Below the pieces are notes generated by a model. That model made no database searches. It saw only the letters and a list, made by a program, of their open reading frames with translations, and had not been told where the DNA came from. A stretch of 64,000 bases of DNA from Streptococcus parasanguinis. Lineage in GTDB: Bacteria; Bacillota; Bacilli; Lactobacillales; Streptococcaceae. Below are positions 54,494 through 62,975 of the stretch, piece after piece (position 1 is the first letter of the stretch; the number at the start of each line of letters is the position of its first letter). The stretch spans positions 813,501-877,500 of the forward strand of contig NZ_CP133988.1 of the NCBI RefSeq assembly GCF_031582885.1. The letters run 5' to 3'. The position numbers were made by a program, and so were the translations under genes.

Positions 54494-56602
54494 ATGAAGA
54501 AAAAAATTATCTTGAAAAGCAGTATCCTAGCGGTCGCTGCGGGTCTTAGTGTTTTTGCGATCAATAGCGTTTTTGCAGACGAATTGCCCGTACAGTTCAT
54601 GGGCGTTAATGACTTCCACGGTGCCTTGGAACAAACAGGGACAGCTCGTTTAGAAGGCGAAACTGTGAAAAACGCAGGAACAGCCCCACTTTTGGCAACC
54701 TATTTGAACGATTCGCAAAAAGACTTTGAAACGGAGAATGCCGGAACGCCTAATGCCAGCATCCGTGTGCAAGCGGGAGATATGGTCGGCGCTAGTCCAG
54801 CCAACTCTGCCCTCCTTCAAGATGAACCAACTGTAAAAGTCTTCAATGAAATGAACTTTGAATACGGAACCCTTGGAAATCACGAGTTTGACGAAGGACT
54901 TGGTGAATTCAACCGGATCATGAAGGGAGAAGCCCCAACACCTGGTCAATTCAATAAGATCGTCGATGAATATCCTCATGAAGCTTCTAAACAAGAAGTC
55001 GTGATTGCCAACTTGGTCGACAAGGATACCAACAAAATCCCATTTGACTGGAAACCTTATACCATCAAAGAAATCCCAGTCAATGACAAGACAGTTAAGG
55101 TCGGATTTATCGGGGTTGTTACGACAGAATTCCCAAATCTTGTCTTGCGCAAAAATCATGAACAATACCGTGTTTTGGATGAAGCAGAATCGATTGCTAA
55201 ATATGCGCGTGAATTAAATGACCAAGGGGTTCATGCGATTGCTGTCTTGGCCCACGTTGCTGCCACTAGTAAGAATGGTGTAGCAGAAGGTCCGGCTGCA
55301 GAAATGATCAAAAAATTAAACCAAATCTATCCTGAAAACTCAGTGGATATCGTCTTTGCAGGTCATAACCACCAATATACAAACGGGATGGTTGGAAATA
55401 CCTTGATCGTTCAAGGTACGTCTCAAGGGAAAGCCTACTCGGATGTCCGTGGAGTCCTAGATACAGATACAGCTGACTTTGTTAAAGCTCCAACTGCTAA
55501 GATTATTGCGGTAGATCCATCGAAAGGCAAAGCAAAAGATGCCAAGGTTCAAGCGATCATCGATGATGCCAATGCGACGGTTAAAAAAGTAACAGAAGCA
55601 AAAATCGGTACAGCAGACAAGGCTGAAAATATTACCCGTGAATTGAATGCACAAAAAGAAAGTGCTGTTGGAGATTTGGTCACAGCAGCGCAACTAGATA
55701 TTGCCAAAAAATCAGGTTATCCAGATGTTGACTTTGCCTTCACCAACAATGGAGGAATCCGTGCAGACCTCGTGGTGAAACCAGACGGAACAGTAACTTG
55801 GGGTGCAGCTCAAGCAGTACAACCATTTGGAAATATCCTCCAAGTAGTAGAAATCACTGGGGACCAAATCTACAAAGCTTTGGACCAACAATATGATGAG
55901 AAAGAGCTTTACTTCTTGCAAATGGCAGGGATCAAGTACACCTATACGAAACCAGCTGATGCAACGGAAGAAAATCCATATAAGGTCGTGAAAGCATACA
56001 AGGCAGACGGGACCGAAATTGATCGCAACAAGACCTACAAGGCGATTATCAACGACTTCTTGTATGGTGGCGGAGATGGCTTCTCAGTCTTTCGTGATAC
56101 AAAATTGATCGGTGCGATTAATCCAGATACTGAAGTCTTTATCCAGTACATCGAAGATGTGAATAAGGCAGGGAAGAAATTATCTGCTTCAATCTTGGGC
56201 AACAAGACCTTTGTGGAAAAAGTGGAAGAAGAAACACCAACTCCAGAACCACAACCACAACCTCAACCAACTCCAGAACCACAGCCAGCGCCAGTTGATC
56301 CAGTAAGTCCTGTAAATCCAGTTCATCCTGTAGCTCCAGTGTCTCCTGTTACCCCAACTCCTCAACCTGAACCCCCAGTAACTCCAGCGCAACCAGCTGC
56401 AATTGAAACAAAAGAAGTGGCAACAAACAAACCAGTTGCTGTCACTTATCATACGGGTGGACAAACAGAAGTAGCTGCTACACCAGCAACTGGTCTTCCA
56501 AAAACAGGTCAAGATGAATTGGCTTCAACCGTCCTTAGCCTCTTTGGCATGACCTCACTAGCTTTAGCAGGATTTGTAGCCAGAAAAAAACGTGAAGGCT
56601 AA
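54494..56602 (+). CDS. Cell-wall-anchored 5'-nucleotidase
   Basis: A 702-residue surface enzyme. A signal peptide (M-K-K-K-I-I-L-K, core, cut after V-F-A near residue 28) leads into a calcineurin-like metallophosphatase domain with N-D-F-H-G, G-D-M-V-G, G-N-H-E-F-D and G-H-N-H-Q as metal ligands, then a 5'-nucleotidase C-terminal substrate domain (about 340-540). A Pro-rich spacer (repeated P-V-x-P and P-x-P) and the sorting signal LPKTG (about residue 668) follow. It would release adenosine and phosphate from extracellular nucleotides; the S. sanguinis counterpart (Nt5e) blunts platelet and immune responses. ATG 54494 follows TGGAG; the earlier ATG four codons upstream is less well placed. 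Confidence 0.9.
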   Translation: MKKKIILKSSILAVAAGLSVFAINSVFADELPVQFMGVNDFHGALEQTGTARLEGETVKNAGTAPLLATYLNDSQKDFETENAGTPNASIRVQAGDMVGASPANSALLQDEPTVKVFNEMNFEYGTLGNHEFDEGLGEFNRIMKGEAPTPGQFNKIVDEYPHEASKQEVVIANLVDKDTNKIPFDWKPYTIKEIPVNDKTVKVGFIGVVTTEFPNLVLRKNHEQYRVLDEAESIAKYARELNDQGVHAIAVLAHVAATSKNGVAEGPAAEMIKKLNQIYPENSVDIVFAGHNHQYTNGMVGNTLIVQGTSQGKAYSDVRGVLDTDTADFVKAPTAKIIAVDPSKGKAKDAKVQAIIDDANATVKKVTEAKIGTADKAENITRELNAQKESAVGDLVTAAQLDIAKKSGYPDVDFAFTNNGGIRADLVVKPDGTVTWGAAQAVQPFGNILQVVEITGDQIYKALDQQYDEKELYFLQMAGIKYTYTKPADATEENPYKVVKAYKADGTEIDRNKTYKAIINDFLYGGGDGFSVFRDTKLIGAINPDTEVFIQYIEDVNKAGKKLSASILGNKTFVEKVEEETPTPEPQPQPQPTPEPQPAPVDPVSPVNPVHPVAPVSPVTPTPQPEPPVTPAQPAAIETKEVATNKPVAVTYHTGGQTEVAATPATGLPKTGQDELASTVLSLFGMTSLALAGFVARKKREG

Positions 56603-56627
56603 GTCGTTCATCCGTTAACTTACCTTA

Positions 56628-56662
56628 AAAAACGTCCGTTCTATAAAGAAACGGACGTTTTT
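56628..56662. terminator. Bidirectional terminator
   Basis: AAAAACGTCCGTT pairs with AACGGACGTTTTT, between the nucleotidase gene and the converging membrane-protein gene. Confidence 0.9.
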
Positions 56663-56668
56663 GATGTC

Positions 56669-57082
56669 TTAGGCTGTTTTCTCCACCCAGACACTGCGGA
56701 CAAAGAAGAGGCTAATCAGAGCTAGTGCTAGAAAGGCAACTCCAATGTAATAATAGGGTTGATCCATTGTAGTAGATCGACCAGAGAGGTTAACAATCCC
56801 TCGGTAGAGGGCTCCGGCTGTGAGCGTAGCCACTCCTGAATTCCAAAGATTGAGGCTCAGGCGAGAGAAGCCTTTTACCATCAACTGTAGAAGCACTAGT
56901 AGGGCGCCACCCATCAAAGGAATCAAGAAGAGGTAGTGCATGAAGGCAGAGGTTTCGCCAAAACTAAAGTGTTCGTAGATACGACTTCCGACAAAGAAGA
57001 AAGCCGAGATAAGAATGTACCATAGGATGGTCTTTTTCAAGCGTTTTTTGATAGGATTAGTAACCGATGTAGACAATGTCAC
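56669..57082 (-). CDS. Small four-helix membrane protein of the envelope unit
   Basis: A 137-residue protein with four hydrophobic helices and a basic N-terminus (N-P-I-K-K-R-L-K-K). It starts at GTG 57082, or TTG 57076, inside the end of the phosphodiester glycosidase gene, so the two are translationally coupled. The family is not recognised. Its constant linkage to the two upstream genes suggests a membrane partner of the same glycan- or lipid-related function, but that is inference. Confidence 0.7.
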   Translation of the reverse strand: MTLSTSVTNPIKKRLKKTILWYILISAFFFVGSRIYEHFSFGETSAFMHYLFLIPLMGGALLVLLQLMVKGFSRLSLNLWNSGVATLTAGALYRGIVNLSGRSTTMDQPYYYIGVAFLALALISLFFVRSVWVEKTA

Positions 57083-57959
57083 TCACCGCCCTTTCTGAGA
57101 TAGTACCATTTGTTGTTGGTTTGTTAATAACTTGGCCATTGAAGTAAAGTGTAGAAGATCCACCCCCATCCAGGTTGTAAGCTGTTTTAACGCCATAAGA
57201 CTTCATAACTTCGGCTAATTGGTAGAGAGATAGCCCTTCACTTTCTGAAGTCCGTCCATCTGACACGACGATAATGTAGTGATTTTCATCGATGATTCCA
57301 ATCGCTGTCCGTGGATTAGACGCCATAGATTGCCCGACCTCTGAGTTGGTATCGACGGTAATTTCTCCATTTTCAACTAAGGAAGGACCGAAAGCGAGGA
57401 GATTGACGACCCCGTCTTTGACCAATTGATCCGCTGAGATCTCATCTTCATAGATAATTTTGAAGGATCCATCCTTGTAAATGGCTAGGTCACCATTGCT
57501 TGAATCTTCCCGAACGGTATCACGGAAGACCACTCCATTTCGGATGACGTATCCTGTACTGTTAGCCCCGTAATAGTCACCATTCACTGCTAGAATGACA
57601 CTGTTGTTGGCAGCTGTGACAGAGGTCTTAGCCGTCACGTTGGTTCCGTAAGTATTTTGTGCAAAGGCTGTTTTGAGGTAGTCAGATGAGCTGACTGTGA
57701 TATCTGCAATGTAAACCTGGGTATTTTCAACCGTTTTTTCTGTTAGGCTTACCTGGATATTGTCATCTGAATAGCTAGTATCAGTCGTTGTAGCCGATGC
57801 AGCTGCTTTTTTGGCTGCCTTGGTGTCCGTAGTCGTAGCTTTTACGGTTTGGATGGCATCGGATAAGACAAAGGTCTTGAGCATAGAGTAGCTAAAACTG
57901 CTGGTCAAAAGAAGGCCAAAGCAGGCAGCATAGGTGTAGGATTTTTTAAAGAATTTCAT
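57057..57959 (-). CDS. Phosphodiester glycosidase (NAGPA domain) exported protein
   Basis: A 300-residue protein. An N-terminal hydrophobic segment (residues about 10-35) acts as signal anchor, followed by an Ala/Thr linker and the NAGPA-type domain. The domain has A-V-N-G-D-Y-Y (about residue 120), N-P-R-T-A-I-G-I and L-D-G-G-G-S-S-T-L-Y-F-N-G near the C-terminus. The mammalian enzyme removes N-acetylglucosamine from a phosphodiester; bacterial relatives act on envelope polymers. It lies between a GT2-GtrA transferase gene and a small membrane protein gene, overlapping both, so a role in trimming a phosphate-linked surface glycan is plausible. Confidence 0.82.
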   Translation of the reverse strand: MKFFKKSYTYAACFGLLLTSSFSYSMLKTFVLSDAIQTVKATTTDTKAAKKAAASATTTDTSYSDDNIQVSLTEKTVENTQVYIADITVSSSDYLKTAFAQNTYGTNVTAKTSVTAANNSVILAVNGDYYGANSTGYVIRNGVVFRDTVREDSSNGDLAIYKDGSFKIIYEDEISADQLVKDGVVNLLAFGPSLVENGEITVDTNSEVGQSMASNPRTAIGIIDENHYIIVVSDGRTSESEGLSLYQLAEVMKSYGVKTAYNLDGGGSSTLYFNGQVINKPTTNGTISERAVSDIVYIGY

Positions 57960-58998
57960 GGTGGGGAGCAGTCCTTTCTTTGAAGATCACTTTTTTCTGG
58001 ATCACCCATGAGACCAGAAAGAGGAGGAAGCCGACGACAATCTTACTGATCAGGAGATTGAGCCCGAAAGCAGTATAGAAGAGTCGAATCAAGAGCGTAT
58101 CGAGAATAAAGAGGCCAAGAGCTAGACCAAAGTAGCCACTTCCAGTTTTAGCGACACTGTCTTTATTCTTAAAGACCAGGTGCTTATTGGTTGAGTAGTT
58201 AAAGATGGAACTCGTCACACGAGCGATCCCATTCGCTAGGAGAATACGTAGACTAATGGGCACGGCCATCATCACGAAAAGGAAGAAGGCGTAGACCAGA
58301 TAGTCAACGATAAAACTACTCAGAGAGGAGAGGGCAAACTTGAACATGTCCTTGTAGATCATGAGGCCATCTCGAATAGGTCGGAAGTGGGAGCCTTCGT
58401 TGTCATTGATGTAGACCGTCTCGATGGGAACTTCCACGATGGGGAAGGACTTGCTTGCTGCGAGGAGAACATTCATTTCATATTCATAACGCTGACCGTC
58501 AACCTCAAGCATGAAAGGCAAGAGATTCGTAGTGAAAGCCCGTAAGCCCGTTTGGGTATCGCTGACCGCCACCCCTGTTTGTTGCTTAAACAAGAAACGA
58601 GTCAATTTATTTCCGAAAGCAGAACGCAAAGGAACTTTTCCAGAGAAGGCGCGGGCTCCTAGAATAAGTGTTCCAGGATGCTCTTGAGATTGGTTAACAA
58701 CCCTGAAAATATCCCAAATTTTGTGCTGACCGTCTGCATCAGCTGTAACAATGCTTCCATAGGTGCCTCTTTCTAGGATGTAGGCATAAGCAGTCTTGAG
58801 TGCTTGTCCTTTTCCTTGGTTGTGCTCATGAGTCAGAACTGTCGCAAGACCCTCTAATTTGTCAAAGATCACTTTCTTGTCAGCGTCACTCCCATCGTCG
58901 ATGACGATGATGTGGAGATCGCTCTTAGCGTGAACCAAGCGAACCAGTTTGACAAGATTCAGATCCGGTTGATAGGCGGGGATGATAAGATAATTCAT
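57946..58998 (-). CDS. Fused GT2 glycosyltransferase and GtrA-like membrane protein
   Basis: A 350-residue protein. Residues 1-215 are a family 2 transferase (I-I-P-A-Y-Q-P, V-I-D-D-G-S-D, T-A-D-A-D-G-Q, D-T-Q-T-G-L-R-A-F, Q-R-Y-E-Y-E-M), of the dolichyl-phosphate/polyprenyl-phosphate sugar synthase kind. Residues about 225-340 form four membrane helices of the GtrA family, which includes S-I-F-N-Y and T-N-K-H-L-V-F. Both halves in one chain suggest synthesis and flipping of an undecaprenyl-phosphate-linked sugar for later surface modification. The stop overlaps the glycosidase start by 14 bases. Confidence 0.88.
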   Translation of the reverse strand: MNYLIIPAYQPDLNLVKLVRLVHAKSDLHIIVIDDGSDADKKVIFDKLEGLATVLTHEHNQGKGQALKTAYAYILERGTYGSIVTADADGQHKIWDIFRVVNQSQEHPGTLILGARAFSGKVPLRSAFGNKLTRFLFKQQTGVAVSDTQTGLRAFTTNLLPFMLEVDGQRYEYEMNVLLAASKSFPIVEVPIETVYINDNEGSHFRPIRDGLMIYKDMFKFALSSLSSFIVDYLVYAFFLFVMMAVPISLRILLANGIARVTSSIFNYSTNKHLVFKNKDSVAKTGSGYFGLALGLFILDTLLIRLFYTAFGLNLLISKIVVGFLLFLVSWVIQKKVIFKERTAPHHEIL

Positions 58999-59197
58999 AA
59001 TCGTTCCTCGTTTCTTGAGATTTGTTGTAGCTAGTATAAAGACTCAAGCTTAAAGCTAACTGATATCAGTTTTCTTTAAGGAAAGGAGAGGAAGAGTGGG
59101 AATAGTTTCTTCTATAAAATGTCATTTTTTAGGACATTTCTTTCTTTTTTCTCGAAGGGGACGTCCAGAATCATTTTTTAAATCCTAAAGATAATTC
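58999..59197. other. Spacer between divergent transcripts
   Basis: Apart from a short stem AAATGTC/GACATTT with a following T-rich run (59117-59150), and a minus-strand TATACT (59038-59033) that may be the -10 of the envelope unit, nothing is recognised. Confidence 0.4.
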
Positions 59198-59226
59198 TTG
59201 CCTTTGTTCGCAAAGTCTGGTATAAT
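59198..59226 (+). promoter_or_regulatory. Promoter of rpsF-ssb-rpsR
   Basis: TTGCCT (59198-59203), a 17-base spacer and an extended -10 TGG-TATAAT ending at 59226. Confidence 0.85.
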
Positions 59227-59231
59227 AGTTT

Positions 59232-59301
59232 CTTGTGAGTAAACCTCACTTACCCCTTGCAAAGACAGGGGGTCATTAGTCCAAAAGGAGGAACATTATC
59301 A
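59232..59301 (+). promoter_or_regulatory. rpsF leader, possible S6:S18 binding site
   Basis: The 5' leader forms an ACCCC/GGGGT hairpin (about 59251-59273) with a purine-rich loop before the AAGGAGG ribosome site. In many bacteria the S6:S18 complex binds such a leader hairpin and represses its own synthesis. I did not verify the conserved CCG bulge, so this is tentative. Confidence 0.4.
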
Positions 59302-59592
59302 ATGGCTAAATACGAAATTCTTTATATTATTCGTCCAAACATTGAAGAAGAAGCTAAAAACGCTTTGGTAGCACGTTTCGATTCTATCTTGACTGACAAC
59401 GGTGCAACTGTTGTTGAATCAAAAGATTGGGAAAAACGTCGTCTTGCATACGAAATCCAAGATTTCCGTGAAGGACTTTACCACATCGTAAACGTTGAAG
59501 CGAACGACGCTGTAGCTCTTAACGAGTTCGACCGTCTTTCAAAAATCAACGGTGACATTCTTCGTCACATGATCGTAAAAGTTGACGCGTAA
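59302..59592 (+). CDS. rpsF: 30S ribosomal protein S6
   Basis: A 96-residue protein of standard length, beginning [12 protein letters not shown] and containing [10 protein letters not shown] and Y-H-I-V-N-V. It pairs with S18 on the platform of the small subunit. ATG 59302 is chosen; the longest frame adds 15 codons of the leader. First gene of the conserved rpsF-ssb-rpsR operon. Confidence 0.98.
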   Translation: MAKYEILYIIRPNIEEEAKNALVARFDSILTDNGATVVESKDWEKRRLAYEIQDFREGLYHIVNVEANDAVALNEFDRLSKINGDILRHMIVKVDA

Positions 59593-59612
59593 GAAATCAT
59601 CCGAGGTGACTT

Positions 59613-60110
59613 ATGATTAACAATGTTGTACTTGTCGGTCGTATGACCCGTGATGCTGAACTTCGCTACACTCCAAGCAATCAAGCAGTTGCTACATTCA
59701 GCCTAGCTGTCAACCGCAACTTCAAGAGTCAAAATGGAGAGCGCGAAGCCGATTTCATCAACTGTGTGATCTGGCGTCAGCAAGCAGAAAACTTAGCCAA
59801 CTGGGCTAAGAAAGGTGCTTTGATTGGGATTACCGGTCGCATTCAAACACGTAATTACGAAAACCAGCAAGGTCAACGTGTTTATGTCACTGAAGTCGTA
59901 GCAGACAGCTTCCAACTATTGGAAAGCCGTGCAGCACGCGAAGGGCATGCAGGTGGTGGCTATTCATCAGGCAACGGTGGTTTTGCTGGAAATGCAACCC
60001 CAAGCTTTGGTGGATCTGAACCAAGCAATGCAGCGCCAAACTTTGGTCGTGAAGAAAATCCATTTGGAGCGAATCCAATGGATATCTCAGACGACGATCT
60101 TCCATTCTAA
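59613..60110 (+). CDS. ssb: Single-stranded DNA-binding protein
   Basis: A 165-residue SSB. An OB-fold occupies residues 1-105 ([31 protein letters not shown]), followed by a Gly/Asn/Ser-rich flexible linker and the acidic tip D-I-S-D-D-D-L-P-F that recruits repair and replication partners. It lies between rpsF and rpsR, the usual Firmicute order, and is the essential housekeeping copy. Confidence 0.97.
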   Translation: MINNVVLVGRMTRDAELRYTPSNQAVATFSLAVNRNFKSQNGEREADFINCVIWRQQAENLANWAKKGALIGITGRIQTRNYENQQGQRVYVTEVVADSFQLLESRAAREGHAGGGYSSGNGGFAGNATPSFGGSEPSNAAPNFGREENPFGANPMDISDDDLPF

Positions 60111-60151
60111 GAATGGGTTTAACGAATTAAAACTATAAAGGAGAATTAAAC

Positions 60152-60391
60152 ATGGCTCAACAACGTCGTGGCGGATTCAAACGCCGTAAAAAAGTTGATT
60201 ACATCGCAGCAAACAAAATCGAATATGTCGATTACAAAGATACTGAGCTTCTTAGCCGTTTCGTTTCAGAACGTGGGAAAATCCTTCCTCGTCGTGTAAC
60301 TGGAACTTCAGCGAAGAACCAACGTAAAGTAACAACAGCTATCAAACGCGCTCGCGTAATGGCTTTGATGCCTTTCGTAAACGAAGATTAA
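60152..60391 (+). CDS. rpsR: 30S ribosomal protein S18
   Basis: A 79-residue basic protein of standard length, with R-R-K-K-V-D-Y-I, then [16 protein letters not shown] and a C-terminal A-L-M-P-F. It binds S6. Ribosome site AAAGGAG. It is followed directly by a series of terminator hairpins. Confidence 0.98.
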   Translation: MAQQRRGGFKRRKKVDYIAANKIEYVDYKDTELLSRFVSERGKILPRRVTGTSAKNQRKVTTAIKRARVMALMPFVNED

Positions 60392-60582
60392 AAAAAAGAC
60401 CCGTTAGGGTCTTTTTTTCATGAGCTTGAAGACAAGAGAGCGAATTAAGACCCTAACGGATCTTTTTTCACGAGCCTAGAAATGTAAGAGCGAGTTGAGG
60501 TCCAGTGGACCTCTTTTTCAGACCCTTTTGGATCTTTTTTGCGAGCATAGAAATATGATAGTGAGTTAGGTCCGTGTGAAGC
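60391..60582 (+). repeat. Degenerate tandem array of terminator units after rpsR
   Basis: Four hairpins follow one another: 60391-60418 (AAAAAAAGACCC/GGGTCTTTTTTT), about 60447-60467, about 60496-60518 (GAGGTCC/GGACCTC plus T5) and about 60520-60540, each with a GACC/GGTC-like core and a T-run. Three copies of a unit of about 50 bases beginning TCTTTTTT..GAGC and containing ..AGAGCGAGTT (60410, 60461, 60533) are recognisable. No coding frame is present. Confidence 0.7.
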
Positions 60583-60648
60583 TCTTTGACCTTTCCCAAG
60601 CTCTAATTATGCTATAATGATGGGGAGAAAGGTATCAAGGAGCGCAAC

Positions 60649-61170
60649 ATGAAGGAAGGTGTAATCATCAGGAGGATGATAAAGGCAGATATTGAGCACA
60701 TCTCTCAAGCCTTTATCCACCAAGGGTGGCCAGGTAGAGAGGATATCTTGACTAGCTATTTTCAAGAGCAGGAGAATAGAGAGAGGGACGTATTAGTAGC
60801 TGAGTCGGATGGATTTGTGGCAGGCTATATCACTATATTGCCTGCTGCCAAGCACGGCCCTTTCGTGGGAGTCTATCCTGAACTATCTGATTTTAATGTT
60901 TTTGAACCATTTAGAAATCGAGGGATTGGGAATCAACTCTTAGAGGAGGCAGAAAAAAGAGTCCGGCTACTATCAGAGATTGTTACTTTAGGGGTTGGTT
61001 TACACTCGGGTTATGGCCCAGCTCAAAGACTGTATGTCAAACGGGGCTATATCCCAGATGGATCTGAGGTTTGGTTTAGTGATCACCCCTTAGCCCCTTA
61101 CAGTTCTTGTGAAAACAATGATGACTTAGTCCTCTATTTTTCAAAAAGATTGAACAGGGAAATACAGTAA
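60649..61170 (+). CDS. GNAT family N-acetyltransferase
   Basis: A 173-residue acetyl-CoA-dependent transferase. The acetyl-CoA loop R-N-R-G-I-G-N-Q-L-L-E-E-A-E (residues about 88-101) fits R/Q-x-x-G-x-G/A, with L-S-D-F-N-V-F-E just before it and Y-V-K-R-G-Y-I-P-D-G near the C-terminus. The acceptor is unknown. ATG 60649 lies behind AAGGAG. It is monocistronic with its own terminator. Confidence 0.88.
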   Translation: MKEGVIIRRMIKADIEHISQAFIHQGWPGREDILTSYFQEQENRERDVLVAESDGFVAGYITILPAAKHGPFVGVYPELSDFNVFEPFRNRGIGNQLLEEAEKRVRLLSEIVTLGVGLHSGYGPAQRLYVKRGYIPDGSEVWFSDHPLAPYSSCENNDDLVLYFSKRLNREIQ

Positions 61171-61174
61171 AACA

Positions 61175-61206
61175 AAAACGGATGAAAACTTCATCCGTTT
61201 CTTTTT
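61175..61206. terminator. Terminator of the GNAT gene
   Basis: AAACGGATGAA pairs with TTCATCCGTTT, then CTTTTT, overlapping the stop codon of the converging gene by two bases. Confidence 0.88.
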
Positions 61207-61882
61207 AGCGACGAGTTGCGGGTGCTGTGCTCGAACTTTTAATATTAAAGCGTTTCTTGAGGTAGAAGCGAAGGACAAGTGCTAAAGCTCCTAAAACGAT
61301 GGCAAGGACATCTGGAATAGTTGGGTTGAGAACCTGTGGGAGTAGGGAAGTAAAGGACAAGACAATGACCCAAAGGAACATGACTCCAACAAGAATCGGC
61401 ATGGATTTCCAAAGAGAGGGACGCTCGCTGCGATCTTTGGTGCCATCCATATACTGATAGAAGAAGTAGTACATGAGATACAAGAGCAGGGCCCCTGTCA
61501 AACTTCCAAGAATCAAGGTGATCAACCCATAGCCAGTACGACGCGGTGCGACCAAGTTCATAAAGGCGCTAATCGCAGCAAAAACACCAAAGATAAAGAG
61601 GAAGGAATCCAAAATCATGAGAGAGGGAGCATCGTTTAATTTCGGATGCTCTTTTTCATAGCGTTCTTTCTCGCTGAAAGAATTCGCCCATACAGTTGGA
61701 GCTCCAAAAAGGGTCCGTGCCGGAATTCCTTTTCCTTGGTTTTCATGGATAGCTGGAAGAATTTCTTGGATGAGGCTTTCTGCTTCTTCCTCTGTCTTTC
61801 CGTTTTCAAGCAATTGGTGTTTGGCGATCCGGATAAATTCTTGATTTTTCTTACTAAGTTGATGAAGGTCGGTTTGAGACAT
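61205..61882 (-). CDS. DUF1129-type membrane protein
   Basis: A 225-residue protein. The N-terminal 90 residues are charged and helical (Q-L-L-E-N-G-K-T-E-E-E-A-E, then K-G-I-P-A-R-T-L-F-G), followed by about four to five membrane helices and a basic tail. This is the layout of the DUF1129 family found beside corA in streptococci. ATG 61882 behind AAAGGAG is preferred to the longer frame. It lies 27 bases downstream of corA and is likely cotranscribed. Function unknown; the pairing suggests a link to magnesium transport. Confidence 0.8.
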   Translation of the reverse strand: MSQTDLHQLSKKNQEFIRIAKHQLLENGKTEEEAESLIQEILPAIHENQGKGIPARTLFGAPTVWANSFSEKERYEKEHPKLNDAPSLMILDSFLFIFGVFAAISAFMNLVAPRRTGYGLITLILGSLTGALLLYLMYYFFYQYMDGTKDRSERPSLWKSMPILVGVMFLWVIVLSFTSLLPQVLNPTIPDVLAIVLGALALVLRFYLKKRFNIKSSSTAPATRR

Positions 61883-61909
61883 AGTTACTCCTTTGATGTA
61901 CAAGTTTGG

Positions 61910-62854
61910 TTAGAACCATTTTTTATGGATGAGGTAGACGACGAGAGACCCGGTCAGGGCAAAGGCGATGAAAATAATCAGCCAGAAGGCATGGGGTTCG
62001 CCATTGAGCGGAAGCTCATTGTCCTTGAAGTTCATCCCGTAGGCCGAAAAGATCATGGTCGGAATGGACATGACAATGGTGACGAGGGCTAGGGTCTTCA
62101 TGATATTGTTCTGGTTGTTGGAGATGATCGATGCGAAGGTATCGGTCATGGAGTGCAGGATATTTCCATAAATATCTGCCATCTCGATGGCCTGCTGGGT
62201 TTCGATCAAGGTATCTTCCAACAGATCCTCGTCTTCTAGGTATTTCTTGATGTTACTAGTAGCACTGGTCAATTTCTTGATCACGCGCTCATTGGTTTTC
62301 AGAGAGGCCTTAAAGTAGACGATAGTTTTTTCCAACTCCATCAACTCAATCAGCTCTTCATTACGCGTTGATTTGTGCAATTGGCTTTCAATCTGTTCGC
62401 TTTTGCGATCCAAGGTACGAAGCGCAGACAAGTAAAGTTCGGCGTTACGATAGAGGATCTGAAAGATAAAGCGCGACCGCATAAAGGTATAGAAATTCCG
62501 CAAGCGTCGGTTGATAAAGATATCTAGAAGTGGCAATTTCTCCAAGCAGGTCGTGATGATAGCCTCTTCTGTCAGGATAATCCCTAGCGGAATCGTCACG
62601 TAGTAGGTCTGATTGTTCCGCTCTTCCTTGATGGGAACGTCGACGATGATCAAGGTATACTCATCTTCGATGGTCATACGGGACATTTCTTCCGCATCGA
62701 GTGGTGCCCGTAAGTCTGCAATATCAATATTAAAAGCAGAGGCGATTTCCATCGATTCACTTTGAGAAGGGTTAACAAGGTTGATCCAGCTACCGGGTTC
62801 CAGCGTCTCTATTTCCTTAAATTCAGTCGTTGTCGATAAAAAGACCTGTTTCAT
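61910..62854 (-). CDS. corA: CorA family magnesium transporter
   Basis: A 314-residue protein. A long cytoplasmic N-terminal alpha/beta domain and coiled coil lead to two C-terminal membrane helices, with the selectivity motif Y-G-M-N (residues about 270-273) and K-D-N-E-L-P as the periplasmic-type loop. CorA pentamers admit Mg2+ (also Co2+, Ni2+). ATG 62854 follows GGGGAGG; the longer frame adds 11 codons. Confidence 0.92.
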   Translation of the reverse strand: MKQVFLSTTTEFKEIETLEPGSWINLVNPSQSESMEIASAFNIDIADLRAPLDAEEMSRMTIEDEYTLIIVDVPIKEERNNQTYYVTIPLGIILTEEAIITTCLEKLPLLDIFINRRLRNFYTFMRSRFIFQILYRNAELYLSALRTLDRKSEQIESQLHKSTRNEELIELMELEKTIVYFKASLKTNERVIKKLTSATSNIKKYLEDEDLLEDTLIETQQAIEMADIYGNILHSMTDTFASIISNNQNNIMKTLALVTIVMSIPTMIFSAYGMNFKDNELPLNGEPHAFWLIIFIAFALTGSLVVYLIHKKWF

Positions 62855-62933
62855 GGTGCCTCCCCTTGTTTTTTTACACCTTAACATTATATCAGAAAAA
62901 GGACGGTTTTGGATAAAAGAATACTAAAAAATT

Positions 62934-62942
62934 TGTTATAAT
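62934..62942 (+). promoter_or_regulatory. uvrA extended -10
   Basis: TGT-TATAAT without a clear -35, about 30 bases upstream of the uvrA start. Confidence 0.55.
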
Positions 62943-62975
62943 GGAGGTTAACAAAAAGGTGATTAGAGTAAGAAC

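Noticed and set aside
56230-56400. CRISPR-like or satellite repeat
   Set aside because: The short repeats are codons of the Pro-rich wall spacer of the nucleotidase, in frame and degenerate.
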